From: Bacillota bacterium
GTDB taxonomy: Bacteria > Bacillota > Desulfotomaculia > Desulfotomaculales > VENG01
DNA: 64,000 bases
Assembly (NCBI GenBank): GCA_009711705.1
Contig: VENG01000027.1
Span: forward strand, 30,929 to 94,928
Direction: 5' to 3'
In this document: positions 8,037 to 17,281 of the stretch, one piece after another
Position numbering within the stretch: position 1 is the stretch's first letter
Layout of the letters: every line of letters starts with the position of its first letter
Translations under genes and position numbers: made by a program
The notes under the pieces: generated by a model
Database searches by the model: none
What the model was told of the DNA's origin: nothing
The model's input: only the letters and a program-made list of their open reading frames with translations

Positions 8037-9449
8037 TCAATTCTTTATGCCATTCACTATGTCTTGGTACAATTGGCATTCACGCCGGTCAATAAAATGG
8101 CTGTTATGCCAGAGCAATGTAAAATCACCTCTAAAAATCTTACAGTTTTTGATTAACCTGGCAATTTCTACCCGGGCCTGTTCATGTGATAAATTCATAT
8201 AGTTTTTTGCCAGGACAGTACTGTCCATAACAATCAATGGCCGTTCAATTAAATCCAGAGGGCGTCTGGCATGAAGATTAAATACATTAAACTCATAGCA
8301 AACTCCGCAACGAAAACCTGCATGATCGGCAAAAACTAGTGTGCTGTCATAATCAAGGCCCACATCTTCCCAATCTTGCCAGGTAGTAGGCACATTCCAC
8401 CGCAGGTAATGCTGGCGCCCGCCCCAAACCTCCTGCTGGATTCCTTCAGATTCACATACTCTCAATAAATTTTGAAATTCGCGGCTTAATTGAGACGGGT
8501 CGTGTATAGTGTTATAACTTGGATGAAGACCGATCTCATGATTTCGATCATGGATTCGGCGCATCAATTTCCTGATCCACGGATGATCTATAGAATATAT
8601 GCCATTAATCTGGTTATCCCCGTGTTCAGTTATAAAATAGAAGGCACTATACAAACCATTTCTTTCACTTAAGTCCATGATCGTATCAAAAGTGTTACAA
8701 ATATCCGCATCAAAATTTCCCAACCTTACCCGGTGGTAAGAGAGGAAGCGCCGTAATGCTAAGTCAGGGCTCCTCGTCTTGATCACATCACCCGCAATGT
8801 TTCTGAAAACCTGTACCAAAGTCTTTTCGTATGTACACAGGGGCCAATCTACATCGTGACTGAGACGCACGACAAATGTCCTTTCTTTTCTCTTTAAACC
8901 AGGCCACAGGTGCTTTAATGCCCGCCAAAGAATTTCAACGTACTCGTTAACTATCGGCCGTGTTAAAAAACCTTCCTGAAACGCCAAAGAAGCTGCCGCA
9001 GGAAATCGCTCCCTGCTGTCACGGTCAGGTTTCACCGCTTCTTCATAACGAGTGAGCATAAAAAAAGAACTGCCAAAAATATCAACTCCTAAATCCATTC
9101 CATTTTCCCGCCTTACTAGGAAAGACCCGCTGGACAGCCTGCTTCCGTAAATAACCGGCACTTCCGGTGTCACCGTGGTATCACAGAAGATAATATCTGA
9201 TAAATCCCACCAATCCAACGGCTGCGAGGGTAACGAGAATTCATTGAGCCATCTTTCTTCCGGGGTTTGAAAAAGAATATCAGCAATGCGCAGCTCTCTT
9301 TCCCAATGGTCTTCTGTTAACTTAATACAAACATCAGACCGTTCTTCAATTTGGTATTGGTATTTTAGCCCAAGAAACTGGGATAAAACTACATCAAAGA
9401 TATATTGGCGCTCAACAAGATAGGTAGGAGGATAAATAACAATTAACAA
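8037..9449 (-). CDS. Polysaccharide deacetylase-like protein with N-terminal DUF7033-type domain
   Basis: 470 residues. The first ~170 look like the DUF7033 domain that precedes some NodB-like deacetylases in glycan clusters (WWDLSDIIFCD, YGSRLSSGSF). The catalytic part follows: RLSHDVDWP (HDVD at 198-201, the NodB metal-binding aspartate motif) and HEIGLHPSYN at 304-312 (HxxxH-like metal motif), then WGGRQHYLRW and DSTLVFADHAGFRCG. It would remove acyl groups from a glycan or lipid-linked intermediate. Start is TTG with AAAGGAGG 7 bases upstream; no ATG is nearby. No signal peptide, so probably cytoplasmic. Confidence 0.82.
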   Translation of the reverse strand: MLIVIYPPTYLVERQYIFDVVLSQFLGLKYQYQIEERSDVCIKLTEDHWERELRIADILFQTPEERWLNEFSLPSQPLDWWDLSDIIFCDTTVTPEVPVIYGSRLSSGSFLVRRENGMDLGVDIFGSSFFMLTRYEEAVKPDRDSRERFPAAASLAFQEGFLTRPIVNEYVEILWRALKHLWPGLKRKERTFVVRLSHDVDWPLCTYEKTLVQVFRNIAGDVIKTRSPDLALRRFLSYHRVRLGNFDADICNTFDTIMDLSERNGLYSAFYFITEHGDNQINGIYSIDHPWIRKLMRRIHDRNHEIGLHPSYNTIHDPSQLSREFQNLLRVCESEGIQQEVWGGRQHYLRWNVPTTWQDWEDVGLDYDSTLVFADHAGFRCGVCYEFNVFNLHARRPLDLIERPLIVMDSTVLAKNYMNLSHEQARVEIARLIKNCKIFRGDFTLLWHNSHFIDRRECQLYQDIVNGIKN

Positions 9450-9475
9450 CCTTAGTGCCTCCTTTTTAGGCTATG

Positions 9476-10402
9476 CTAATAATTGAGCCAATCCCGTACC
9501 CAAATAGCCATCTGTTTTATACCGTAGGCCCCCAAAGTGTAGTAAGGAGTTAATTTAAATCCCCATTGCAGTTTCGACGCGGCGACACTGGGAATGTTAG
9601 CGCCGGTTAAATCTATGCTTGTAGCACCTGCTACATTAAGATCGTCTATGGAGTATTTGATTATAAATTGCGTTACCCCTGAATGCTGATAGGACTGCCG
9701 CGTGCCGCCTACCCACCCTATTGCCCGTGCTCCACGGCAATGCAACCATATATAAGCGCAGGCCGGCTCACCGTTTGGTGCATAACAAATGTAAGTACGA
9801 AAATGATCATCTCCTAAAAGTTCACTGCACAGTTCAAGATCCTTTATAGTTAACTGATGATCAAATCCCTGTCGCTCCTCAGTTTCCAACAGGCATGGCA
9901 AAACATGGTTCATATCTTTGGTTCTACTGCATACATACCCTGCTTTTATGGCTTTATTAATATTTTTTCTTACGCTTCTGTATGCTCTATTAATGTCATA
10001 TGGAAATGTCTCACAAAACGTATATTTAACCCCTGCCTTAAAACCGTTCCACTGCCATGGCCTTACATCCGTAATATGGGGAGGCAGCCCAATAGTAGAG
10101 GCCAAACCCCTGTCCCGCATCTCCTCAACTAGATAATCAGCTACTTCCAGCCACTGGTTAGATAAACGAGCCTGCTTATCTGTGGGGGTAGGGTTAAAGT
10201 TTATGCCCAAATAAGGATTCCGCGGTGGAACACATATCTTGCCCTTTGCATTTAAAAAAAACACTACCTCAATGGAAGGGACCTCTGCATCGTTGGGCGC
10301 CTTAAATTTCACACGCACTGGTTTAACTCCCCACTTTACCCGGTTAAATTCCAGCCAGCCATCAAGAAGAAGTGGGTTTATGTCTTTCTTATTGATAGTC
10401 AA
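9476..10402 (-). CDS. FemAB/GNAT_6-like acyltransferase
   Basis: 308 residues. The second half matches the BioF2-like/GNAT_6 fold used by FemAB-type proteins: YRSVRKNINKAIKAG near the middle, then ACAYIWLHCRGARAIGWVGG and TSIDLTGANIPSVAASKLQWGF-type segments, the last being the usual 'substrate fits this fold' signature. Such enzymes in glycan clusters transfer amino acids or acyl groups to amino sugars. TTG start overlaps the TGA of the upstream gene in TTGA, with GGGGGTGA as ribosome site, so translation is coupled. Substrate unknown. Confidence 0.7.
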   Translation of the reverse strand: MTINKKDINPLLLDGWLEFNRVKWGVKPVRVKFKAPNDAEVPSIEVVFFLNAKGKICVPPRNPYLGINFNPTPTDKQARLSNQWLEVADYLVEEMRDRGLASTIGLPPHITDVRPWQWNGFKAGVKYTFCETFPYDINRAYRSVRKNINKAIKAGYVCSRTKDMNHVLPCLLETEERQGFDHQLTIKDLELCSELLGDDHFRTYICYAPNGEPACAYIWLHCRGARAIGWVGGTRQSYQHSGVTQFIIKYSIDDLNVAGATSIDLTGANIPSVAASKLQWGFKLTPYYTLGAYGIKQMAIWVRDWLNY

Positions 10403-10983
10403 TAGATCACCCCCGTCTCCAAAGGCGGATGCTCCTGATCCTTATTCCACTTGCCATACACAAAGGACTTTAACTTTGGAAATTTTAGTTTATAACAGGT
10501 AATGACTCCCTTTGGTTCGAAGTTAGAGGTAATTATTGCCCTGCGGGAAGGAATATTTTGGGCGGCAGTATCAATGTAAATAGTTGCTTTACCCTGACTA
10601 TCTTGAAGGGCGCGATTAATCTGACACTGCAATGCAGCTTTGTAAAAACCCCGGCCCCTATATTTTTCATGCGTGTGGCTATAAAAGATCCAATACGCAT
10701 TTAAATCTTTGACCCATGCGGGCAAATGATGAGGTCCTAGGCTGTAAGGAGTAGTCATCCAACAGTAGGTTAACCAATTATCGCCGGAAGACAATACAAG
10801 GCCAATATAACCTTTGTTTAAAAACTTACTAAAAGTGGTGTTTAGGTTTGGTTTGGAAGCAAAGAAAAGTCTAATCACATCCTTATCTACCCAATCCCAC
10901 CGTAGACCCTTTTCGGCTAATACATCACGGTGGGGCACTCTTCCTTTATATTCGTACACTAAACACTTAACTGGTTTTAACAT
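10399..10983 (-). CDS. GNAT-like acetyltransferase
   Basis: About 194 residues. HEKYRGRGFYKAALQCQINRAL is a GNAT motif A-like acetyl-CoA loop (split here as HEKYRGRGFYK + AALQCQINRAL), followed by YIDTAAQNIPSRRAIITSNFEPKG, motif B. ATG at 10983 has GGGTGG upstream and overlaps the flippase gene by 17 bases; a GTG at 10992 is also in frame. Its TGA overlaps the start of the FemAB-like gene. The pair flippase-GNAT-FemAB is thus tightly coupled and probably decorates the same repeat unit (inference). Confidence 0.72.
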   Translation of the reverse strand: MLKPVKCLVYEYKGRVPHRDVLAEKGLRWDWVDKDVIRLFFASKPNLNTTFSKFLNKGYIGLVLSSGDNWLTYCWMTTPYSLGPHHLPAWVKDLNAYWIFYSHTHEKYRGRGFYKAALQCQINRALQDSQGKATIYIDTAAQNIPSRRAIITSNFEPKGVITCYKLKFPKLKSFVYGKWNKDQEHPPLETGVIY

Positions 10984-12295
10984 TTGTACCACCCTGTTCT
11001 TTAGAGGCTAGAAAACTTCGAATAGCTAACCAAGACATAAAAGCATAAATTATGTAACCTATTGAGGCTGCTATACTCAAGAAGGTAACAGCCATAACCG
11101 GTGGTTGATTGGAAACGCCGGCCATGATAAGTGCCACCGCAGTCAAACTAACTCTTATTACTTCTCTGATCACCGCAAGGTCTTGCCGCTCCAAAACATC
11201 AAGAGTTCCCCCGGTAGGACTGCATGTTAATTGAAACAAAAACATGGGACCGAGAATACGTAAATAAATTTCTGATTCGCTCCATTGATTACCAAAAACG
11301 GTAGAAAAAAGCCATGGTAAGATGAGCATAAAAAAACTAATGACGATGATTCCCATTACAAACATTTTTTTCATTGTATCCCAGAATAGACTGCGTATTT
11401 TTTGGGGCGAGGAAGTTGCCATTTTGGCTGTTTCAGCCAGATAGACCTGGGCTACCGAGTTAGAAAGCAATCCCAGTGGAAGACCCAGGATACGCTGTCC
11501 CAGTGCAAACAGCCCTGCAACTCCGGCCCCGTAGTATCCCGCCAGTAAAAGTGGCGGTAGCTGCACTCCCAACCCGTTAAGCATAGCTGCACCGCTGGAA
11601 ATTATGGGGAAGCGCCAATAACGTTTAAGGACCTTACGTATGCCAAAAAGTGTAACTCCCTTTATAACCTTTCCGTCTTGTCTGAAAGCCAAGAAAGCCA
11701 GTGTTCCGCTTCCACTGGCCCGCCCTACAACATCACCCAGAAGCAGCCCCAATGGGCCTGCGTATAAAAGTCCCGCCCCCAGCTGTGTTAACACCTGGCT
11801 GAAGCTCTGGGTTAATTTTGTACGGGCAATGCGGGAAAAAGTTTTTCTTCTTAACGCCCAGCAATTTAATATCTTGTAAGTCCCGGCCCAGAACAAACTC
11901 AATGGCAAAAGCAACAAGTAAGGTTTTAGATATGTACAATTTAGCCAGTGTGTCACTTGCTCCCTGAAAAGCCAAATTCCCGCAACACATAACAAGCTTT
12001 CCGCTGTAAGGATAAAAAAACACAGCGCCAGCAAGTTCGCAGCACTTTCATCCTTTTCGGGCAAGGGGATGGCCACTTCATAACGCAGAGAGGCTGTAAT
12101 CAAAATAATAGAAAGAATGGAAGCGTAAACCGCCAGCACCCCAAAATCTTCGGGCGAATACAACCTTGTTAAAAAAGGGGTGGCCAGCACCACCAAAACC
12201 TGCCCCAAACCGGCGCCTCCTGCCAGCACCATTACATTGGCCATAAAGCTGCCCCCGCCAAGCCGGGCTTTTATTCCTTTAAGCATCCTTTTCAT
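10967..12295 (-). CDS. Oligosaccharide flippase (Wzx, MOP superfamily)
   Basis: 442 residues with 12-14 hydrophobic helices. N-terminal GAGLGQVLVVLATPFLTRLYSPEDFGVLAVY is the polysaccharide_synt/Wzx signature: a Gly-rich helix and 'L-TR-YSPEDFG'. It flips undecaprenyl-linked repeat units across the membrane. It contains a mid-protein WRFPIISSGAAMLNGLG segment, common in family members. It is the first gene of the leftward flippase-to-WbqC block and is divergent from 12486-13211; the 190-bp gap between them must hold promoters for both, though I cannot pick a convincing one. Confidence 0.88.
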   Translation of the reverse strand: MKRMLKGIKARLGGGSFMANVMVLAGGAGLGQVLVVLATPFLTRLYSPEDFGVLAVYASILSIILITASLRYEVAIPLPEKDESAANLLALCFFILTAESLLCVAGIWLFREQVTHWLNCTYLKPYLLLLPLSLFWAGTYKILNCWALRRKTFSRIARTKLTQSFSQVLTQLGAGLLYAGPLGLLLGDVVGRASGSGTLAFLAFRQDGKVIKGVTLFGIRKVLKRYWRFPIISSGAAMLNGLGVQLPPLLLAGYYGAGVAGLFALGQRILGLPLGLLSNSVAQVYLAETAKMATSSPQKIRSLFWDTMKKMFVMGIIVISFFMLILPWLFSTVFGNQWSESEIYLRILGPMFLFQLTCSPTGGTLDVLERQDLAVIREVIRVSLTAVALIMAGVSNQPPVMAVTFLSIAASIGYIIYAFMSWLAIRSFLASKEQGGTNVKTS

Positions 12296-12485
12296 GCTTT
12301 AAGCTCCTGTTGTATCAATTAGTAAAGCAATGCCTGCTTCGTATTTAATACATATTCAAATAGCCAAACTTTTGTGTACCGGCCGAAAAGCTATTTCTGT
12401 GACAGTCTTTTATCTTTAATAACCTTTTAAATATATAGCTCATATATTAACAGGGTATAAAAAATTTAGCAGGAGGGTGCTAAAA

Positions 12486-13211
12486 GTGAACATCAAGAGA
12501 TTTTTAAAAGCAGTAATTATATTACTACTTCTATTTGGTCTGGGTTACATGGCTTTACTCTATGTTGGATATGGAAAGTACAGAAGCAAATTAATTAATA
12601 GCAATTTTTCGTTAAACCGAATTGGTTGGGTTGGAACACTGGGGGAAATAAAAAGAGAGGAAAACGGTAATAGGTATGCAGTCAATGATTACAACTGGGG
12701 ATTTTCCCAGATGGTTTCCGTAGAGCCAGGTAATTCATATGCGCTATCGGCTAACACTAAAAAAGGAACTTCTACCCAGGCGGCACGCATTGCAGCCATT
12801 TTTTATAATTCCCGCGATGAGCAAGAACCCGTTACTTATTTGCTAAACTACTGGCACCGGGGCAGCGGGTGGGAAAGTATTCCCCCGCAAGTAATAAATG
12901 CACCGCAAGATGCCACCAGTGTAAGAATATACCTGCTTGCCCTGGGTGAACATGGAAATCACCTCTTTGATAATATTCGTCTGAACGAACTCGATCATCA
13001 TCAGACCGGCGCACCATTTGAAGTAAACATTAACCAACCGGAGGATCAACCGGAAGCAAATGAGCAGCGAACCGGTACTTCTATACTCAAGGAACCTTCG
13101 TGGGAATATTTCCCAACTGTGAGTCCTGCAAATGAATCACCGGCACAAGAAACTTCTCCCGAAGATCAGGAACAGACAGCAAATCCCAGTGCATCAGAAG
13201 CAAGCCGGTAA
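12486..13211 (+). CDS. Membrane-anchored protein with carbohydrate-binding-like domain
   Basis: About 241 residues. An N-terminal transmembrane anchor (residues ~10-28) is followed by one ~135-residue beta-sandwich-like domain: FSLNRIGWVG at its start, FSQMVSVEPGNSYALSA in the middle, and VRIYLLALGEHGNHLFDNIRL at its end. The same domain occurs three times in the big protein at 13377-17102 (for example VRVYLLVNGGSGTHDFDNISL-type ends). The tail from ~180 is Pro/Glu/Ser-rich, likely a disordered wall linker. GTG at 12486 is chosen since AGGAGGG lies 7 bases before it. Probably a surface protein that binds the cluster's glycan (inference). Confidence 0.7.
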   Translation: MNIKRFLKAVIILLLLFGLGYMALLYVGYGKYRSKLINSNFSLNRIGWVGTLGEIKREENGNRYAVNDYNWGFSQMVSVEPGNSYALSANTKKGTSTQAARIAAIFYNSRDEQEPVTYLLNYWHRGSGWESIPPQVINAPQDATSVRIYLLALGEHGNHLFDNIRLNELDHHQTGAPFEVNINQPEDQPEANEQRTGTSILKEPSWEYFPTVSPANESPAQETSPEDQEQTANPSASEASR

Positions 13212-13215
13212 CAAG

Positions 13216-13312
13216 AAAAGCGCGCTAAATCAGTTCCCTTAGCGCGCGATTTTCAGTACTTTTTTCCTTTGTCCTTGCCATTTATATGGCAAGGTATACT
13301 TTACTAAAGTAC
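13216..13312. repeat. Dispersed ~95-bp double-hairpin element (copy 2)
   Basis: Two hairpins in a row: GCGCGCTAA/TTAGCGCGC, then CCTTGCCAT/ATGGCAAGG, then TACTTTACTAAAGTA. Nearly the same element lies at 39147-39230; a half copy (first hairpin) lies at 6637-6678 and another (second hairpin) at 51486-51521. All are in intergenic gaps after gene ends. The first hairpin can act as terminator for the gene at 12486-13211. Confidence 0.7.
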
Positions 13313-13316
13313 ACAA

Positions 13317-13348
13317 AAAGGGAGCGGTTTAATAAACCGCTCCCTTTA
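13317..13348 (-). terminator. Intrinsic terminator of the large modular protein gene
   Basis: AAGGGAGCGGTTT pairs perfectly with AAACCGCTCCCTT around a short loop, followed on the minus strand by a short T-run. It is about 30 bp past the stop of the gene at 13377-17102. Confidence 0.8.
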
Positions 13349-13376
13349 GAAAAAACACTGACTGATTTTCCAATGA

Positions 13377-16300
13377 TTAATTTTGTGGGACCAAGCTAAT
13401 ATTGTCGAAGTCGTGGGTGCCGCTGCCGCCGTTAACTAGAAGGTATATCCGCAGCTTGTTAACTGTTGACGGAACCCTTATCTGAAGATCAGACAGTTGC
13501 TCCCAATTATAACTGCTGTGCTTATGCCTGATCTCTTTGCTGTCCACGGGATTACCCTGCCCGTCAAGTAGATAGGCTACTACCCGGGCTTCAGTCCTGG
13601 CAGTACCAAACCGGGTCTCTCCGCTTAAGACATAATTTTTTCCGGGAGCTACATCAACATCCTGGTAAAACTGCCAGGAATAACCGGCCGAGGCATATAT
13701 ATTACCATTGCTTCCTTGAGCCAATTCTCCACCTGAAGTAGTCCAGCCACTTCCACCATTACTGAAATCACCATTTATAAGACCACCATTAGGGGTGGGC
13801 TCAGTTCTATTCAATACATTAACTTTCACTTCTTCTGATACTGTTTCGTTACCGGCACCATCTCTGGCTACCGCTCTAATTAAATATAATCCTGTATTGT
13901 CCGCGGTGTCCCAGTCAAAGAACCATTGACCGTTGTTCAGGGTACCACTGCCCAGCGTTTCCCATGTACCGTTTGCGCCAGCCACCTGGAAAGACAGTGA
14001 TGTTACATCTACATTATCTTCGGCGTGGGCTTCCAGTGTTACACTGCCGCTTACCTTATCATTGTTTGCGGGGGTAACCACAGTCACTTCCGGTGCTGTA
14101 ATATCCGGAACTTTAAAGCTGTAGACCCGGGCTTCCAACCCATTACCGGCTTTATCGGTTATCCCGTCATCCAGATTAACCCGGTAAGTTTCACCTTCTG
14201 CCAATGGGGCATTAGGGGTAAGCTCTGCCATATAAGTTGTACTGTCGTAGGTTACCGTTCCCGGTACGTTTTCAATGAAAAAGCTGCTTTCATTTACACC
14301 GCTTACATCTTCGCTAAATACTGCCCGGAAAGTTTGTCCGGAGTCAATTGAGGCGCCGTCAGCCGGAGTAAACTCTAATACTTGCGGATTTTCAGTATCC
14401 TGTGGTGTTTCCGGCGCAGTGCTGCCTGCCTCACTCAAGCTAATATTGTCGAAGTCGTGGGTGCCGCTGCCGCCGTTAACCAGAAGGTATACCCGCAGCT
14501 TATTAACTGTTGACGGAACGTTTATTTTAAGTTCAGACAGTTGCTCCCAGTTATAACTACTGTGCTTATGCCTGATCTGCTTGCTGTCCACGGGATTACC
14601 TTGCCCGTCGATTAAATATGCTACTACCCGGGCTTCAGTCCTGGCAGTACCAAACCGGGTCTCTCCGTTTAAGACATAATTTTTTCCGGGGGTTACAGCA
14701 ACATCCTGGTAAAATTGCCACGAATAACCTGTCTTTGCATATATATTACCATTACTCTCCTGGGCCAGTTCTCCACCTGAAGTAGTCCAGCCATTTCCAC
14801 CATTATTGAAGCTACCATCTACGATACCACCATTAGGGGTGGGCTCAGTTCTATTCAATACATTAACTTTCACTTCTTCTGATACTGTTTCGTTACCGGC
14901 ACCATCTCTGGCTACCGCTCTAATTAAATATAATCCTGTATTGTCCGCGGTGTCCCAGTCAAAGAACCATTGACCGTTGTTCAGGGTACCACTGCCCAGC
15001 GTTTCCCATGTACCGTTTGCGCCAGCCACCTGGAAAGACAGTGATGTTACATCTACATTATCTTCGGCGTGGGCTTCCAGTGTTACACTGCCGCTTACCT
15101 TATCATTGTTTGCGGGGGTAACCACAGTCACTTCCGGTGCTGTAATATCCGGAACTTTAAAGCTGTAGACCCGGGCTTCCAACCCATTACCGGCTTTATC
15201 GGTTATCCCGTCATCCAGATTAACCCGGTAAGTTTCACCTTCTGCCAATGGGGCATTAGGGGTAAGCTCTGCCATATAAGTTGTACTGTCGTAGGTTACC
15301 GTTCCCGGTACGTTTTCAATGAAAAAGCTGCTTTCATTTACACCGCTTACATCTTCGCTAAATACTGCCCGGAAAGTTTGTCCGGAGTCAATTGAGGCGC
15401 CGTCAGCCGGAGTAAACTCTAATACTTGCGGATTTTCAGTATCCTGTGGTGTTTCCGGCGCAGTGCTGCCTGCCTCACTCAAGCTAATATTGTCGAAGTC
15501 GTGGGTGCCGCTGCCGCCGTTAACCAGCAGGTATACCCGCAGCTTATTAACTGTTGACGGAACGTTTATTTTAAGTTCAGATAGTTGCTCCCAGTTATAA
15601 CTACTGTGCTTATGCCTGATCTCTTTACTGTCCACGGGATTACCTTGCCCGTCGATTAAATATGCTACTACCCGGGCCTCATTACCGGCGGTACCCAACC
15701 GGGTCTCCCCGCTGAGGACATAACTTTTTCCCGGGGTTACAGCAACATCCTGGTAGAATTGCCACGAATAATTTACCGAAGCATAACCGTTGCTGTTTTC
15801 CTCTAATACACTGCCTTCTGTTCCTGACCAGCCTGTCCGACCGGAGTTAAAATCCCCGTTAACAAGCTTAGAAGCAGGACTACCATCGCTATTTCCAGGG
15901 TTTTCGTTACCATCACCCGGGGTTTCTCCATCATTTCCGTTATCCTTTTCTACTGCAGCATCGCATAACCTTGCTGTAACAAGTAGATTAACTAACGAGT
16001 TTGCATTTTTGTCCATATTATTTACACTATTATCAACAAAATCAAATAGTGATGGTGCATATTGGCTATACTGCAGCCACATACCAATATAAGCCGGTGG
16101 AGAAAGAATTCCCCCGCCGCCGTTTACCCTTTTATTAACTTGCCCATCAGGGCGAATTAAATTTTGTTCTATGGTGTTGCCAAAGCGCTGCATATCCTGC
16201 TCGTTAAAAACAATTCCATTTTCAAAAGCCAGGTATGCAAAACTAACATCGATGGTACCATGCCCCAAATCCTCAAAGGCTTTATATCCACTATAACTGG

Positions 16301-17102
16301 GTGTGTTGGCACTAAGTCCGTCCGCTGCGGTCCAGCCATTCAAGAATGGACCCCAAGTATAATACCAGTAGTAGGCATTATCTGAAGTTACCATAAGACG
16401 ATTTTTGAAATGCCGAGCCATTTTGGTTGCGTGATCTAAATACACTTGTTCCCCGCTGGCCCGGTAAATTGCCAGCTCAGCTCTGGCCATGGCCAGGTAC
16501 TGGTTAAACGGGATTCCCATGCCGTCGGCTTCATAGGGCGCACCTTTAGGGTTAATGTACCAACCCTCATTACCGCTTTCTCTCCAATGGTCGGCATGTA
16601 TTGCCACCGCATCTTTGGCCGCCTTTAGATACTCTGCGGCCTTATCCATATATTGCGTTAGATTGTTACTGTACACAACGTCCGCAAAATCAGCCAAAGG
16701 GTAACTAAGCATACCGGTATGAACAGCAAAGTTATAATACGACCCGTCGGTAGTATACCTTGCTCCGGCGCGCCACGCCGGCAAGCTTTCTCCTTTATAA
16801 TTGGTGACACCGCGCACACTATCCCGCGCTGCCAGGGTTTGGTCCGCATGGATTACAAATCTGTCCAGGTAGCGGGTGTCACCCGTTTGTTTATACATTA
16901 TCATAAAAGATTCCATTACATAGCTTCGGTTCCAGGCAAGACCGCCTGAATCGTTTGTATAACCGTTCTGCCAGACTTGGAATGTGTCCGCTGCGTCAAA
17001 TTGATCCTGATAAGGTACTGCTTCTGCCGGGGCTTGTCCAATAAACAAAGTTAATGCTAGAATTATTCCCACTACTGCGTTTAATACAAATTTTCCTTTC
17101 AA
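13377..17102 (-). CDS. Large secreted modular protein: alpha/alpha-barrel-like N-terminus, three carbohydrate-binding-like and two Ig-pair repeats
   Basis: 1241 residues. TTG at 17102 is the likely start: GGAGGTGG is 5-7 bases upstream and it yields a textbook signal peptide (MKGKFVLNAVVG...ALTLFIGQAPAEA). Residues ~35-400 resemble an alpha/alpha-toroid glycan-lyase/epimerase fold (WRAGARYTTDGSYYNFAVHTG-like patches, YLDHATKMARHF) but I cannot assign a reaction. Then come carbohydrate-binding-like domain 1 (~408-545), Ig pair 1 (~546-754; SbsA-like 'PADGASIDSGQTF' plus 'ITAPEVTVVTPAN'), domain 2 (~755-892), Ig pair 2 (~893-1102), domain 3 (~1103-1238). The two Ig pairs are identical at DNA level. 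No cell-wall anchor is visible. Own terminator at 13317; probably a matrix or glycan-modifying protein. Confidence 0.8.
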   Translation of the reverse strand: MKGKFVLNAVVGIILALTLFIGQAPAEAVPYQDQFDAADTFQVWQNGYTNDSGGLAWNRSYVMESFMIMYKQTGDTRYLDRFVIHADQTLAARDSVRGVTNYKGESLPAWRAGARYTTDGSYYNFAVHTGMLSYPLADFADVVYSNNLTQYMDKAAEYLKAAKDAVAIHADHWRESGNEGWYINPKGAPYEADGMGIPFNQYLAMARAELAIYRASGEQVYLDHATKMARHFKNRLMVTSDNAYYWYYTWGPFLNGWTAADGLSANTPSYSGYKAFEDLGHGTIDVSFAYLAFENGIVFNEQDMQRFGNTIEQNLIRPDGQVNKRVNGGGGILSPPAYIGMWLQYSQYAPSLFDFVDNSVNNMDKNANSLVNLLVTARLCDAAVEKDNGNDGETPGDGNENPGNSDGSPASKLVNGDFNSGRTGWSGTEGSVLEENSNGYASVNYSWQFYQDVAVTPGKSYVLSGETRLGTAGNEARVVAYLIDGQGNPVDSKEIRHKHSSYNWEQLSELKINVPSTVNKLRVYLLVNGGSGTHDFDNISLSEAGSTAPETPQDTENPQVLEFTPADGASIDSGQTFRAVFSEDVSGVNESSFFIENVPGTVTYDSTTYMAELTPNAPLAEGETYRVNLDDGITDKAGNGLEARVYSFKVPDITAPEVTVVTPANNDKVSGSVTLEAHAEDNVDVTSLSFQVAGANGTWETLGSGTLNNGQWFFDWDTADNTGLYLIRAVARDGAGNETVSEEVKVNVLNRTEPTPNGGIVDGSFNNGGNGWTTSGGELAQESNGNIYAKTGYSWQFYQDVAVTPGKNYVLNGETRFGTARTEARVVAYLIDGQGNPVDSKQIRHKHSSYNWEQLSELKINVPSTVNKLRVYLLVNGGSGTHDFDNISLSEAGSTAPETPQDTENPQVLEFTPADGASIDSGQTFRAVFSEDVSGVNESSFFIENVPGTVTYDSTTYMAELTPNAPLAEGETYRVNLDDGITDKAGNGLEARVYSFKVPDITAPEVTVVTPANNDKVSGSVTLEAHAEDNVDVTSLSFQVAGANGTWETLGSGTLNNGQWFFDWDTADNTGLYLIRAVARDGAGNETVSEEVKVNVLNRTEPTPNGGLINGDFSNGGSGWTTSGGELAQGSNGNIYASAGYSWQFYQDVDVAPGKNYVLSGETRFGTARTEARVVAYLLDGQGNPVDSKEIRHKHSSYNWEQLSDLQIRVPSTVNKLRIYLLVNGGSGTHDFDNISLVPQN
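13782..15527 (-). repeat. Two ~702-bp DNA blocks, identical as read, 1044 bp apart
   Basis: Bases 13782-14483 and 14826-15527 agree at every position I compared, including silent sites; the first difference at the far end is 14484 (A) against 15528 (C). The blocks encode the Ig-domain pairs, while the flanking carbohydrate-binding-like units differ at several bases. Identity restricted to this block indicates very recent duplication or continuing gene conversion, and predicts copy-number change by recombination. Confidence 0.85.
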
Positions 17103-17246
17103 ATTATGCCACCTCCGTGTTGTCATTCGTCGACATATTTCAACACGGATCGACAAAGTTCCTTGTTATTTACAAAGGTAAATGATGGTGCTTTTGTGTT
17201 ACGTTAAAGAGGACTGGCCCCTTTTGGGGAAACTTTTCCGAAACAT

Positions 17247-17271
17247 AAAAAAGAGCTCTTGGGAAGAGCCC
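17247..17271 (-). terminator. Intrinsic terminator after the propeller/HlyD fusion gene
   Basis: Minus strand: GGGCTCTT, loop CCC, AAGAGCTC, then TTTTTT. It lies 11 bp after the stop of the gene at 17282 and separates it from the large modular protein gene, which therefore needs its own promoter in 17103-17240. Confidence 0.8.
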
Positions 17272-17281
17272 TTTTTTGCTA

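Noticed and set aside
13933..15395. Pairs of identical plus-strand frames (13933/14977, 14025/15069, 14275/15319)
   Set aside because: Shadows of the duplicated Ig blocks on the opposite strand, not genes.
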